This document shows positions 39,142 through 47,450 of a stretch of 64,000 nt of DNA, one piece after another. Origin of the DNA: Yaniella halotolerans DSM 15476 (GTDB lineage: Bacteria > Actinomycetota > Actinomycetes > Actinomycetales > Micrococcaceae). The notes beneath the pieces were generated by a model. That model ran no database searches. It was not told where the DNA came from and saw only the letters and a list, made by a program, of their open reading frames with translations. The first letter of the stretch is position 1. Each line of letters opens with the position of its first letter. Made by a program: the position numbers and the translations under genes. The stretch covers positions 310,001 through 374,000 of the forward strand of contig NZ_ATVQ01000003.1 in the NCBI RefSeq assembly GCF_000420805.1. The letters run 5' to 3'.

Positions 39142-39771
39142 TCAGGACACAATGAGGTCCACGAATCGATAGGCCCCGTGCTGCGTGATTTCGGCGTCAG
39201 CAGGGTTATCACCGCGGCGTTGGACCCGAAGCATCTCCCCGGACACCGCTATCACCATAACGCCATCGGGTGTGAGCTGCTCTACCAGCTCCGCGGGCAG
39301 GTGTGTGGCTTCTGCCGAAACGAGAATCCGATCAAACGGTGCATGTTCTGGGGCCCCCAGAATATCTCGCTGTGCTGTGGCAATACTGGCCCAGGGCACA
39401 TCGTGACGTTGCAACACGTCATTGGCTCGGTCGGCGAGAGCGGAAATGAGCTCGAGACCTAAGACGGTTCCGGTATCCGTAACCATGTCTGCCAGAATCG
39501 CCGTCGTCCAACCGGAACCAGCGCCCAAATCCAATACGCGCTGTCCGGGCTGCACGTCTAACAGGCGCAGCATATCGGCCACCGTGCTGGGCTGAGAATT
39601 CGTTTGCCCAAACCCGATCTGCACGGGCCGGTTGAAGCCGGCCTCGCGGTGTTTCTTCGCCGGTAAGAAGTCCGTACGAGGACGGCGACGCATCGCTTCC
39701 ACGATCCGGTCGGTCCCGTCAGGATCCGCGGTGGCCGCGACGACGGCTTCCCAGTGATTTCGCTGCCTCAT
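39142..39771 (-). CDS. pcm: Protein-L-isoaspartate O-methyltransferase
   Basis: 209 residues from this ATG. SAM-binding motif VLDLGAGSGWTTAIL at about 84-98, N-terminal RPRTDFLP and GFGQTNSQPSTV substrate-site segment. Repairs isoaspartyl damage in ageing proteins; the bacterial family usually keeps GQTISQP, here GQTNSQP. A much longer open frame upstream (to 40332) runs antisense to the diiron gene and is not coding. Confidence 0.88.
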   Translation of the reverse strand: MRQRNHWEAVVAATADPDGTDRIVEAMRRRPRTDFLPAKKHREAGFNRPVQIGFGQTNSQPSTVADMLRLLDVQPGQRVLDLGAGSGWTTAILADMVTDTGTVLGLELISALADRANDVLQRHDVPWASIATAQRDILGAPEHAPFDRILVSAEATHLPAELVEQLTPDGVMVIAVSGEMLRVQRRGDNPADAEITQHGAYRFVDLIVS

Positions 39772-39924
39772 GATTCCCCACCTCTCAACATCTTGAAGAG
39801 TGCTACCGAGTCTAGTTGCCAAAGACAACCGAGATGTTGGCCGAGCCTTGACACCGTTATCACTTACTGGATTGACTAGTGTTTTGGGCTCGCATCTGAG
39901 TCCGTGACGAGAAGACGAGGAACT

Positions 39925-40872
39925 ATGCCAATGTTGAGTCCCGCGAGTCGCGGGCCGCTGAGCCACGCCGTCCTCCACGCGCTGCGAAGTGGCGAAACAT
40001 CCGGACTGCTTGACGCTCCGGAACCTGAAACCACTGAAGACGCCCAGCTTGCGCTGTGGATCATGTATGAGCAACACCACGGGGGCTTCGACGACATCTC
40101 CGATGACCTGGAATGGGATCCACACGTTCTTGGTGTGCGTCGTCGTCTGGAACAAGACTTTGAACAAACGCTGCGGGCTAGGGCACCACAGGCACCAGAA
40201 CCCGGTGACTTCGCCGAAACCTTCTTCGATTTCGTGGCCGAGCACGACGGGCCATCGCTGGCTGCACACGTGCACCGATCGGCAACCAAAACACAAGTGC
40301 GTGAATTTCTGCGCCACAAATCGATTTATCACCTGAAAGAATCAGACCACACAACCTGGGTCGTACCTCGCCTGTCCGGGCCGGTTAAAGCAGCGGTGAT
40401 GGAATTACAATACGACGAATATGGTGCAGGCAATCCGCACCGCCTGCACGCCACGATGTTTGCCGACGGATTGGACGCCAGCGGTCTGGAATCCGCCTAC
40501 GGCGCCTATATCAATGAGGCCCCGGTTGAAGTGCTGGAACAAAATAACGCGATGTCCATGTTCGGCCTGAACCGTCGACTCCGGGCGGCATCCCTGGGAT
40601 TTCTCGCCGCTTTTGAAACCACCAGCTCGGTGCCGTCACGGCGCATTGCTCAGGGTCTGGAACGGCTTGGTTTCCCCGCAGAGATGATCGAGTATTACAC
40701 CGAACACGTCGAGGCCGACGCGGTGCACGAGCAGCTGGCCGTACGCACCATCTGTGGTGTCCTAATTGAAGAAGAGCCAGCGTTATACGACGATGTGTAT
40801 TTTGGAGCATGGACCAGCATGGACCTCGAGGACCGCTACGCGAATCGTATGCTTGAGGCTTGGGCAGCATGA
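39925..40872 (+). CDS. Haem-oxygenase-like diiron oxidase (HDO) family protein
   Basis: 315 residues. All-helical iron-containing redox enzyme family. In this numbering the expected diiron ligands are E165 and H172 (DEYGAGNPH, E-x6-H), E231 (AAFETT), and H261-x3-D265-x2-H268 (EHVEADAVH), the same spacing as in the HDO enzymes such as CADD. Start ATG with GACGAGG upstream. The TGA overlaps the ATG of the CDGSH gene. The N-terminal 100 residues are additional to the core. Reaction unknown; HDO members act as N-oxygenases, decarboxylases or self-sacrificing pABA synthases. Confidence 0.85.
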   Translation: MPMLSPASRGPLSHAVLHALRSGETSGLLDAPEPETTEDAQLALWIMYEQHHGGFDDISDDLEWDPHVLGVRRRLEQDFEQTLRARAPQAPEPGDFAETFFDFVAEHDGPSLAAHVHRSATKTQVREFLRHKSIYHLKESDHTTWVVPRLSGPVKAAVMELQYDEYGAGNPHRLHATMFADGLDASGLESAYGAYINEAPVEVLEQNNAMSMFGLNRRLRAASLGFLAAFETTSSVPSRRIAQGLERLGFPAEMIEYYTEHVEADAVHEQLAVRTICGVLIEEEPALYDDVYFGAWTSMDLEDRYANRMLEAWAA

Positions 40873-41081
40873 ACCAGACACCAAACTCAGACCACCCCGA
40901 TATCGTGCTGTGCCCCGGGGGACCGATGCTACTGCGTGGCGACCATGTGATCGAGGACGAAGACGGCAACGAACATCAAACCACCCGGCCCGTCACCGCG
41001 GTGTGTCGCTGCGGCAAATCTCAAATCAAACCGTGGTGCGATGGCACCCATAAGTTTCTCCGGAAACGCTCCGCAGACTAA
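40869..41081 (+). CDS. CDGSH-type iron-sulfur protein
   Basis: 70 residues. Contains the complete [2Fe-2S] ligand set C-x-C-x7-C-x3-H within CRCGKSQIKPWCDGTH (mitoNEET/CDGSH signature, with a Thr in the last variable place). The ATG overlaps the stop of the diiron gene (ATGA), so the two are translated in fixed ratio. Probably an electron or cluster donor for the diiron protein; inferred from gene fusion-like context, not shown. Confidence 0.9.
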   Translation: MNQTPNSDHPDIVLCPGGPMLLRGDHVIEDEDGNEHQTTRPVTAVCRCGKSQIKPWCDGTHKFLRKRSAD

Positions 41082-41091
41082 GCACAGTCGT

Positions 41092-41706
41092 TCAGCGCGC
41101 CAAGTGCACGATGACCCCGTCGTCAAAAATTTTCGTCTCGTGGATGGCCACAGCTCCCGCACCTAGCTGTTGTGCGTGCTGGGCGATGAGCCGAACCTGG
41201 TCGGTGGTGCCCAGCTGGAGCAACGCTGAGCCACCGTCAGCTAGGTGCTGGTTGATTAGGTCAACGCAGATGCGCGCCAGCTCCAATCCATCGTCCCCAC
41301 CGTCGATGGCCGGCACCGGGTCTGCGGGGAAGCGTGACGTCTCGGTTGTGCGAACCCACGGGGGATCGGCAATGATCAAGCTGAAACGCTCGTCATCGGC
41401 AAGTGCTTGTTCCATCCGCGCCAGCCGGAATTCCACACGCTTGGCCATGGCATTGACAACGGCGTTATGCTGTGCGAAGTGTTCGGCAACGGGATTGAAA
41501 TCAACCATCACGAGGTCACGGTTTGAGTCTTGGATTGCGGCCAGCCCGATATGACCGACTCCCGCGCAGAGCTCTAACACAGGCCCGGATGGGCTCTGAT
41601 CCAAAAGTTCGGAGGCCCAGACGGACTGTGCCGCGGTCCACGGTCTGGGCTGCAGTACCTGGTGGTCGTAGGCGATAGTCAAGCCGCCAAACGTGAGCTC
41701 ATGCAT
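41092..41706 (-). CDS. SAM-dependent methyltransferase, HemK/small-molecule class
   Basis: 204 residues. Motif I LELCAGVGHIGLAA at about 46-59, and catalytic-pocket ADPPWV at about 112-117, of the (N/D)PP(Y/W) type used to methylate amide or base nitrogen. Related to the PrmC/RsmC branch; substrate not known. Convergent with the CDGSH gene. Confidence 0.82.
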   Translation of the reverse strand: MHELTFGGLTIAYDHQVLQPRPWTAAQSVWASELLDQSPSGPVLELCAGVGHIGLAAIQDSNRDLVMVDFNPVAEHFAQHNAVVNAMAKRVEFRLARMEQALADDERFSLIIADPPWVRTTETSRFPADPVPAIDGGDDGLELARICVDLINQHLADGGSALLQLGTTDQVRLIAQHAQQLGAGAVAIHETKIFDDGVIVHLAR

Positions 41707-41761
41707 GGGTTTCCTACTTTCGATCGGCGTGGTTATCCGGCAGGCTGTAGAAGGCGAGGGT

Positions 41762-42664
41762 TTAACTGGTCAGACGAATCCAGCGGTCAATCAGCTCTTC
41801 GAGCACCAGATAATTTTGCAGGTGCGAGGGGGTACCGATTGCGGTGTTGCCCAGCAACCCGCCGGCCAGTTGTCCGGCAACTACAGCGGTGGCTTGGGTA
41901 TTGCCGCCGTAGTTCACCGCGTTGGTGACAGCCGCAGCAAAGAGTTGTTCGGGTGCCACAGGTTGTTCCAGGGCATCAGCCACCGAGGTAATCGCCGCGG
42001 TCAGCACCTGTTGTGCCGTCGTCGGTGTTGTCACGGTGCCGGCCAGACCGCTGTGAATCAGCTCGGACAGCTCGTCGTCATGCTCGGAGATTCGCTGCAG
42101 GACTTCGGTGACGGCACCCAGGAATGTTTGGCCGGCGAGCACGTGGTGGATCAGTAAGCTGTAGGCCGCCGACGTCGTCCACGACCCGTGCGTAAGGACC
42201 GCAGCCTGCTGTGACATCTTCACGACCCAATCATCGTCTACCTGGGGGAGCATGCCAAATGGTGCGGCGCGCACAAGCGCTTGAGCACCGCTAGCCTCGG
42301 CACCGTGGGGTTTGCGTGGAGTGCCCATCTCAAGTTCTTCTAACCCAATTTTTGTGGCGTCTTCGACGTCGCCGTTGCCCAGCGGGTAGGTGTCGATCCA
42401 GCGATCATAGACCACCGGCAGGCCTTCCGGGAAGTTTCCGTAGCGGGATTTATACCAGCGTAGCAATGCCAACCATACGCTGGCCGGTGGGTCGGCCGCT
42501 TGACCCTCGGAGGCCCACTCCAAAACTTCCAAGAGGCCATCTGCCGTATAGAGGCCCAGCTGGGTTCCGGTCGAAAATTCAGTGCCCTCGGGTTCAATGG
42601 CGGCGGCTTCGGCTGCAGCACCTCCATAAACGATCCCGGCAATGCGCGACGAGTAGTTATCCAT
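41762..42664 (-). CDS. ADP-ribosylglycohydrolase-fold protein, catalytically degenerate
   Basis: 300 residues from this ATG. The overall pattern of the ARH family is clear (TQLGLYTADGLLEVLEWA, VWLALLRWYKSRYG, AVNYGGNTQATAVVAGQL, GLLG), but the magnesium-binding aspartates are gone: the usual TDDTQ is STGTQ (31-35) and the usual GDSD-type motif is GNTQ (254-257), and the N-terminal GDALG-like loop is GGAAA. Active family members release ADP-ribose; this one probably cannot. Divergent from sbcD with a 45-base spacer. Confidence 0.78.
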   Translation of the reverse strand: MDNYSSRIAGIVYGGAAAEAAAIEPEGTEFSTGTQLGLYTADGLLEVLEWASEGQAADPPASVWLALLRWYKSRYGNFPEGLPVVYDRWIDTYPLGNGDVEDATKIGLEELEMGTPRKPHGAEASGAQALVRAAPFGMLPQVDDDWVVKMSQQAAVLTHGSWTTSAAYSLLIHHVLAGQTFLGAVTEVLQRISEHDDELSELIHSGLAGTVTTPTTAQQVLTAAITSVADALEQPVAPEQLFAAAVTNAVNYGGNTQATAVVAGQLAGGLLGNTAIGTPSHLQNYLVLEELIDRWIRLTS

Positions 42665-42697
42665 GCGTCTAACCTTATCGTGTCTCATCTGGGTGCT

Positions 42698-42709
42698 TAG
42701 ACTAGTGGC
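42698..42709 (+). promoter_or_regulatory. Predicted -10 of a leaderless sbcD transcript
   Basis: TAGACT (42698-42703) ends 6 bases before the sbcD ATG; TTATCG at 42675-42680 with 17-base spacing could act as a weak -35. No Shine-Dalgarno. Confidence 0.45.
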
Positions 42710-43900
42710 ATGCGTATTCTTCACACCTCGGACTGGCATCTGGGCCGATCCTTCCACAACACCGATATGCTGTCTTCGCAGCAGCACGCCATCGATTTCA
42801 TTGTTTCAACCATCGCGGAACGCAATATTGACTTGGTGCTGATCTCCGGAGATGTTTACGACCGCGCGCTGCCACCGGTGGATGCGGTGCGTATGTTCGA
42901 TCAGGCGCTGGTGGATATGCATGCTGCTGGTGCCCAAGTGGTGGTCACCTCGGGCAACCATGACTCAGCGATTCGGCTGGGTTTCATGTCCCGGATGATG
43001 CGCGATGCCGGCGTCTACATTCGCACGATGCCCGAAACCGTCGTGGATCCGATTGTGTTTGATGACGACGATGCGGGGCGCCTATGTATTTGGACGGTGC
43101 CGTATTTGGAGCCCCGCCTCCAGGCACCAGAATTTGGGGTGGATGCCAATCACTACAGCATCATGTCCCACGTCATGGAGCAGATCCACGGGGTCATCGC
43201 CGAGCAAGATTTGGCTGATGCCACGCACATCATGATGGCCCACCTGTTTGCCGCCGGGGCCACGGGCTCGGAATCGGAACGCAATATCGGTGAAGACGTC
43301 GGGCAGGACTCCGAGGTGGGCACACTGGGCCAGGTGCCAGCCGATATGTTCGCCGGGATGCACTATGTGGCCCTGGGGCACTTGCACGGACGGCAATCGA
43401 TGACCGATACGGTGCGGTACTGCGGGTCACCCGTGGCCTATTCGTTCTCCGAACACAATCATCGCAAGGGCATGTGGCTTCTGGAAACCAGCTCCGACGG
43501 CATTGCCGCTGATGCGATCGAATGGATCGACATCCCGCAACTGAAACAGCTTGCGGTGCTGGCCGACGAAATTGACGAATTATTGGAATCTGACCAGTAC
43601 ACCTGGGCCGAGAACGCCTGGTGCCAAATCACGGTGACCGACCCGCAACGTCCTCGTCGGGCATTCCAGCGTCTCAAAGAGCGATTCCCCGACATGCTGA
43701 ACTTCATTCTGGCGCCCACCGGCGTACGCGAACGCCAGACCAGCTACTCAGATCGCATCGCCAAGGCGAAAACCGACTTAGACCTCGTCGTGGATTTTGT
43801 GGATCACGTGCGCAACCGGCCGGCCTCAGAGCAGGAGCAGTCCTGGTTGCAAGATGCACTGCACCACGTCAATCGTGTCAAAGAACAGGACGTGAAATAA
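42710..43900 (+). CDS. sbcD: DNA repair exonuclease SbcCD, nuclease subunit
   Basis: 396 residues. Calcineurin-like phosphoesterase with HTSDWHLGR at about 5-13, GDVYDR and GNHDS, and the GHLHG motif (about 222-227). With SbcC it trims hairpins and blocked DNA ends. The TAA overlaps the sbcC ATG (TAATG). Confidence 0.95.
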   Translation: MRILHTSDWHLGRSFHNTDMLSSQQHAIDFIVSTIAERNIDLVLISGDVYDRALPPVDAVRMFDQALVDMHAAGAQVVVTSGNHDSAIRLGFMSRMMRDAGVYIRTMPETVVDPIVFDDDDAGRLCIWTVPYLEPRLQAPEFGVDANHYSIMSHVMEQIHGVIAEQDLADATHIMMAHLFAAGATGSESERNIGEDVGQDSEVGTLGQVPADMFAGMHYVALGHLHGRQSMTDTVRYCGSPVAYSFSEHNHRKGMWLLETSSDGIAADAIEWIDIPQLKQLAVLADEIDELLESDQYTWAENAWCQITVTDPQRPRRAFQRLKERFPDMLNFILAPTGVRERQTSYSDRIAKAKTDLDLVVDFVDHVRNRPASEQEQSWLQDALHHVNRVKEQDVK

Positions 43901-46900
43901 TGCGTATCCACCATCTGACTTTCCGAGCGATCGGACCGTACCCCGGCAAACAAGAACTCGCCTTTGAACAACTCGATGCCGCCGGCCTGTTTCTACTCGA
44001 CGGCCCAACGGGAGCCGGAAAATCCACGATCCTGGACGTTGTAACCTTCGCGCTCTACGGCAAAGCCGACGACGAGCGAAAGAACACCGAACTCCACTCA
44101 ACCCTGGCTGAACCGGGCACCCCACCTACCATCACCCTGGACATTTCCTTCGGTTCTCGCCGATTCGTCATCGACCGAGTGCTCCAACACTTCGCCCCAC
44201 GCCGCGGTGCCAAAGATGCCGACGACGTCGTGACCCGCCAAGCCAGCATGGCCCTCAATGAGGTCGTCGAAGGCGAGACGCGACAATTGACGACCCGAGT
44301 GGATGAGGCCCAACAGATTTTGCGTTCGGTGATTGGGCTATCACGTGAACAATTCACGTCCGTCGTGCTCTTGCCGCAGGGAGAATTCGCACGGTTCCTC
44401 AAGGCTTCCAGCAATGACCGCGAAGCTATTTTGCGTCAGCTGTTTAACACCCATCGGTTCGATGAAATCGGTGATTACCTGAATCAACAGGCTAAGAAAT
44501 TGCGCGGGGCGGTCGAAGCAGACAGTCAACGTCGCGAGAATCTGCGCGGTACGCTTCTCCAGACCGCCGAAACCTATGCGCCCTCTAAAGAGACCGACGA
44601 TGACGCTGGGCACGTGGCTGCTGTAGATCTTGCCAACCTGTTGGACGTCGAACTGATCGAACACGTCCAAACCCTGATGACTGCCCTGCAAGTGCAGGCT
44701 GATCAACGCGTGGAACAGGCATCCTCAGTACTGGAGCAAGCCCGTCAAAAACTCACCGACCTCCAAGACCAGCAGACGCAGCTGCAAGAAGCCAACGATT
44801 TCCGCACTCGAAGTGCCGCACACCAAGCACAGACCACCGAGGCCAAGTCAGCCCGCCAGCAGTTGGACGACCATGCCCGAGCTAAACCCATCGTCGATAC
44901 CCAGACTCACCTGGACAGTGTGAACCAGCAGCTTGATGCTGCGGTCAATGCCTGGCAGCAAGACTTTGACGCTGCACAACGTGACGACGTCATAGGTAGC
45001 TGGGCGGGGCAGGTCGCCGAAGGCCACAAGCTCTTCACCGTTGACCTCGACGACGTACAGACGCTGTGCGATCAGTGGAAAACCATTGAAACCAGCGCAA
45101 TTCGGGCACTCGAGCAGGTCGAGCAACACGAAAAAACTCAAGCCGCAATTACGGCGCAGCGAAAACACCTGACCGAGTGGCAGCGTTCTCACACCGTGTT
45201 GACCAAGCAGTTGGAGGACTACGAATCTGCCTTTACGAAATTGACCGAGCAGGTGGCGACCGACAAGGCCAGAGCGGAAGAACTCGCTGGCGTCGAGCAC
45301 ACACTGAGTATCTCCCAGCAGCGCCTTGATGAGGCCACCGGGCAACAAACAGCGGCGAAAAAAGCGCAGACGGCATCTGACCGGGCCGAGCAACGGCAAC
45401 AGGCTCGAGACCGTGCTCAACAAATCGCAGAGACGGCACTGGAAAACGCACAGCAGCTACTGCGCCGTCGTATTGATGCTGCGGCTGGTTTCCTCGCTGA
45501 ACAGTTGGAAGACAATCAACCCTGTTCGGTGTGTGGGTCAACGTCACATCCAGCACCGGCCGAACTGCAAAATGCCGCCGAGATTTCCAATGCTGCAGTC
45601 CAAGCCGCGGAACAGGAAGCCACCGATGCTCGGCGAACCGCCAACAAAACCGAGCAGGACTACCAAACCCAGCTGACCACTCTGCACGAGCTCCAAACAC
45701 AAGCCGGTGGTCTCAGCGTCACCGATGCCCAAAATGCTGTTGCCGATGCTCAGCACGCGGTGAAGACCGCACAAGAACAAGTCAACGAATTGGCGACGGT
45801 GCGCGCCCGTGTGCAGGAGCAAGAAGCCCGGATTGAAACACTGCGCCAAGACACATCGGCGACAGAAAAACACTTGACCGAAGCCACCACGCAGATCGCT
45901 AGCATCTCGGCTGAAGTTGAACGCGCCGAGACCGAACTGACCGAAACGCTGGGTGCTTTCGAAACGGTCGAACAGCTGCGTAACGCGACTGAACCTGCGC
46001 ATCAATTAGTCGGACACATCGTTGCCCAGGGGAGCCAGGTATCATCCACCGTCTCGGCACGCGACACCGCGGCGAAACGGGTTAGGCAGGCCCTCGAAAA
46101 TTCCGCCACCGCAGACCACCCTGCCTTCGATGACGCGACCAGTGCTCTGGGCTGCATACTGTCACCCGAAACACATGCCCAGCACGAAGCCTTCGTACGT
46201 CAGTGGACCACTGAGAAAGACCGTTTGGAAGAGAAAGCCGGCCAAGCATCCGTGATTGCCGGGCTCACATTGCTCGATGCCGGCGTCCCCGCCCCCTCGG
46301 ATGCCACACTCGATGCGGCCCGGGAGGCGCAACAGGAGGCTCAAGTCCACCTGGCCCAGGCCAACCGCGAACACGGCAGTCTTGAAACAACATACGAGCA
46401 GACCCGAGAACACCAACGAAACCTAGCCGATGTCTCTAAACGGTCGGCCGAACAGTTAGCCGTCTATGAGGAACTCATGGGTCTCAGCGACGTCGTAGCC
46501 GGCCGCGGAGAAAATTCAGCGGCCATGCCGTTGCGATCCTTTGTACTCGCCGGCTGGCTGGAACAGGTCGCGGCAAACGCCTCCGAACGACTGACCGGCA
46601 TGACTGGGGGCCGCTACGAGCTCAAACACGCTGTTGGCCAGGGTGGACGAGGATACGCCGGTTTGAACCTTGAGGTGATAGACCACCTCAATGACACGGT
46701 ACGCAATCCGTCAACACTGTCGGGCGGTGAAACCTTCATGGCCTCCCTTGCTCTAGCACTCGGACTTGCGGACGCCGTCCAAGCGCAAGCGGGAGGGGTC
46801 TCGATGGATACGTTATTCATCGACGAGGGATTCGGGTCATTGGATGCTGACACCCTCGAAGATGTCATGAGCGTCCTGGACGCGCTTCAGGACGACGGAC

Positions 46901-47019
46901 GACTGATCGGGTTGGTGTCTCACGTTGAATCCATGAAACAGCAGATCCCACACCGTATCCAGGTACAGAAAACCCAAAGTGGTTCGACGGTGCGTGTTAT
47001 CGGTCCAGACATCGTCTAA
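43900..47019 (+). CDS. sbcC: DNA repair exonuclease SbcCD, ATPase subunit
   Basis: 1039 residues. SMC-like: N-terminal Walker A GPTGAGKST at about 36-44, long coiled coil with the zinc hook CSVC at residues 542-545 near the middle, and C-terminal signature LSGGETFM followed by IDEGFGSLD. Forms the Mre11-Rad50-like complex with SbcD. An apparent upstream extension inside sbcD is not used. Confidence 0.95.
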   Translation: MRIHHLTFRAIGPYPGKQELAFEQLDAAGLFLLDGPTGAGKSTILDVVTFALYGKADDERKNTELHSTLAEPGTPPTITLDISFGSRRFVIDRVLQHFAPRRGAKDADDVVTRQASMALNEVVEGETRQLTTRVDEAQQILRSVIGLSREQFTSVVLLPQGEFARFLKASSNDREAILRQLFNTHRFDEIGDYLNQQAKKLRGAVEADSQRRENLRGTLLQTAETYAPSKETDDDAGHVAAVDLANLLDVELIEHVQTLMTALQVQADQRVEQASSVLEQARQKLTDLQDQQTQLQEANDFRTRSAAHQAQTTEAKSARQQLDDHARAKPIVDTQTHLDSVNQQLDAAVNAWQQDFDAAQRDDVIGSWAGQVAEGHKLFTVDLDDVQTLCDQWKTIETSAIRALEQVEQHEKTQAAITAQRKHLTEWQRSHTVLTKQLEDYESAFTKLTEQVATDKARAEELAGVEHTLSISQQRLDEATGQQTAAKKAQTASDRAEQRQQARDRAQQIAETALENAQQLLRRRIDAAAGFLAEQLEDNQPCSVCGSTSHPAPAELQNAAEISNAAVQAAEQEATDARRTANKTEQDYQTQLTTLHELQTQAGGLSVTDAQNAVADAQHAVKTAQEQVNELATVRARVQEQEARIETLRQDTSATEKHLTEATTQIASISAEVERAETELTETLGAFETVEQLRNATEPAHQLVGHIVAQGSQVSSTVSARDTAAKRVRQALENSATADHPAFDDATSALGCILSPETHAQHEAFVRQWTTEKDRLEEKAGQASVIAGLTLLDAGVPAPSDATLDAAREAQQEAQVHLAQANREHGSLETTYEQTREHQRNLADVSKRSAEQLAVYEELMGLSDVVAGRGENSAAMPLRSFVLAGWLEQVAANASERLTGMTGGRYELKHAVGQGGRGYAGLNLEVIDHLNDTVRNPSTLSGGETFMASLALALGLADAVQAQAGGVSMDTLFIDEGFGSLDADTLEDVMSVLDALQDDGRLIGLVSHVESMKQQIPHRIQVQKTQSGSTVRVIGPDIV

Positions 47020-47082
47020 CGGCACAGGCATCAGCATCATGCTCTGAGGTTCAGAGTCCTGTTCAGGTTTCTGAGCCTCTTA

Positions 47083-47100
47083 GGTGAACTGTTGGTTAAC
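47083..47100 (-). promoter_or_regulatory. PHO-box-like repeat, distal
   Basis: On the minus strand two 7-base units GTTAACC and GTTCACC repeat with an 11-base period (4 bases between them). This is the actinobacterial PhoP-box form GTTCACC-n4-GTTCACC. It points away from the transporter. Confidence 0.5.
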
Positions 47101-47381
47101 ACTTGCAGAATCACCGGCTGGAAGAGGATGACTGCAGTGGAGACAGAATTGAGTAAAAGTGATGTGCGTCATGAAGGTTTTGTTCTCATCTGTAACATCT
47201 GCCTCCCGGGGTGGCCATGGCGACGATCTTGTTGTTCACTTAGTCCAGAATTTCCAAAAGTTTTTCGCGTGTGATGAACGGCATGTTTACTCCGCTGACT
47301 AGGGTGAATGTTCGCTAGAGTGTGGATTTACGCCTCATGGAGGCCGGCAATCCGGCAAGAAAAACCTCTTCGTATTCCAGG

Positions 47382-47399
47382 GTTAACCTTTGGTTCATC
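47382..47399 (+). promoter_or_regulatory. PHO-box-like repeat, proximal
   Basis: GTTAACC and GTTCATC repeat with an 11-base period, 52 bases before the transporter ATG. Same form as the distal site; a likely PhoP-type operator for phosphate starvation. Confidence 0.6.
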
Positions 47400-47450
47400 T
47401 TGCGATGTTCTACTGTCCGTGAGATCACCAAGGGGAAGGGATATCTCGGT

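Larger units (their letters stand above)
47020..47450. promoter_or_regulatory. Regulatory spacer upstream of the Na/Pi transporter
   Basis: 430 bases without a supported gene. It contains two PHO-box-like tandem repeats (annotated separately) and a weak hairpin CTCTGA/TCAGAG (47042-47056) after sbcC. Confidence 0.5.

Noticed and set aside
39772-40332. 187-codon N-terminal extension of pcm
   Set aside because: It is antisense to the diiron gene, has Arg/Ser/Cys-rich shadow composition, and Pcm is complete without it.
43621-43899. N-terminal extension of SbcC inside sbcD
   Set aside because: The TAATG coupling and the canonical MRIHHLTF start show the true beginning at 43900.
47092-47274. 60-codon open frame in the spacer before the Na/Pi transporter
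   Set aside because: Begins inside the PHO-box-like repeat, has no ribosome binding site and no recognisable sequence.
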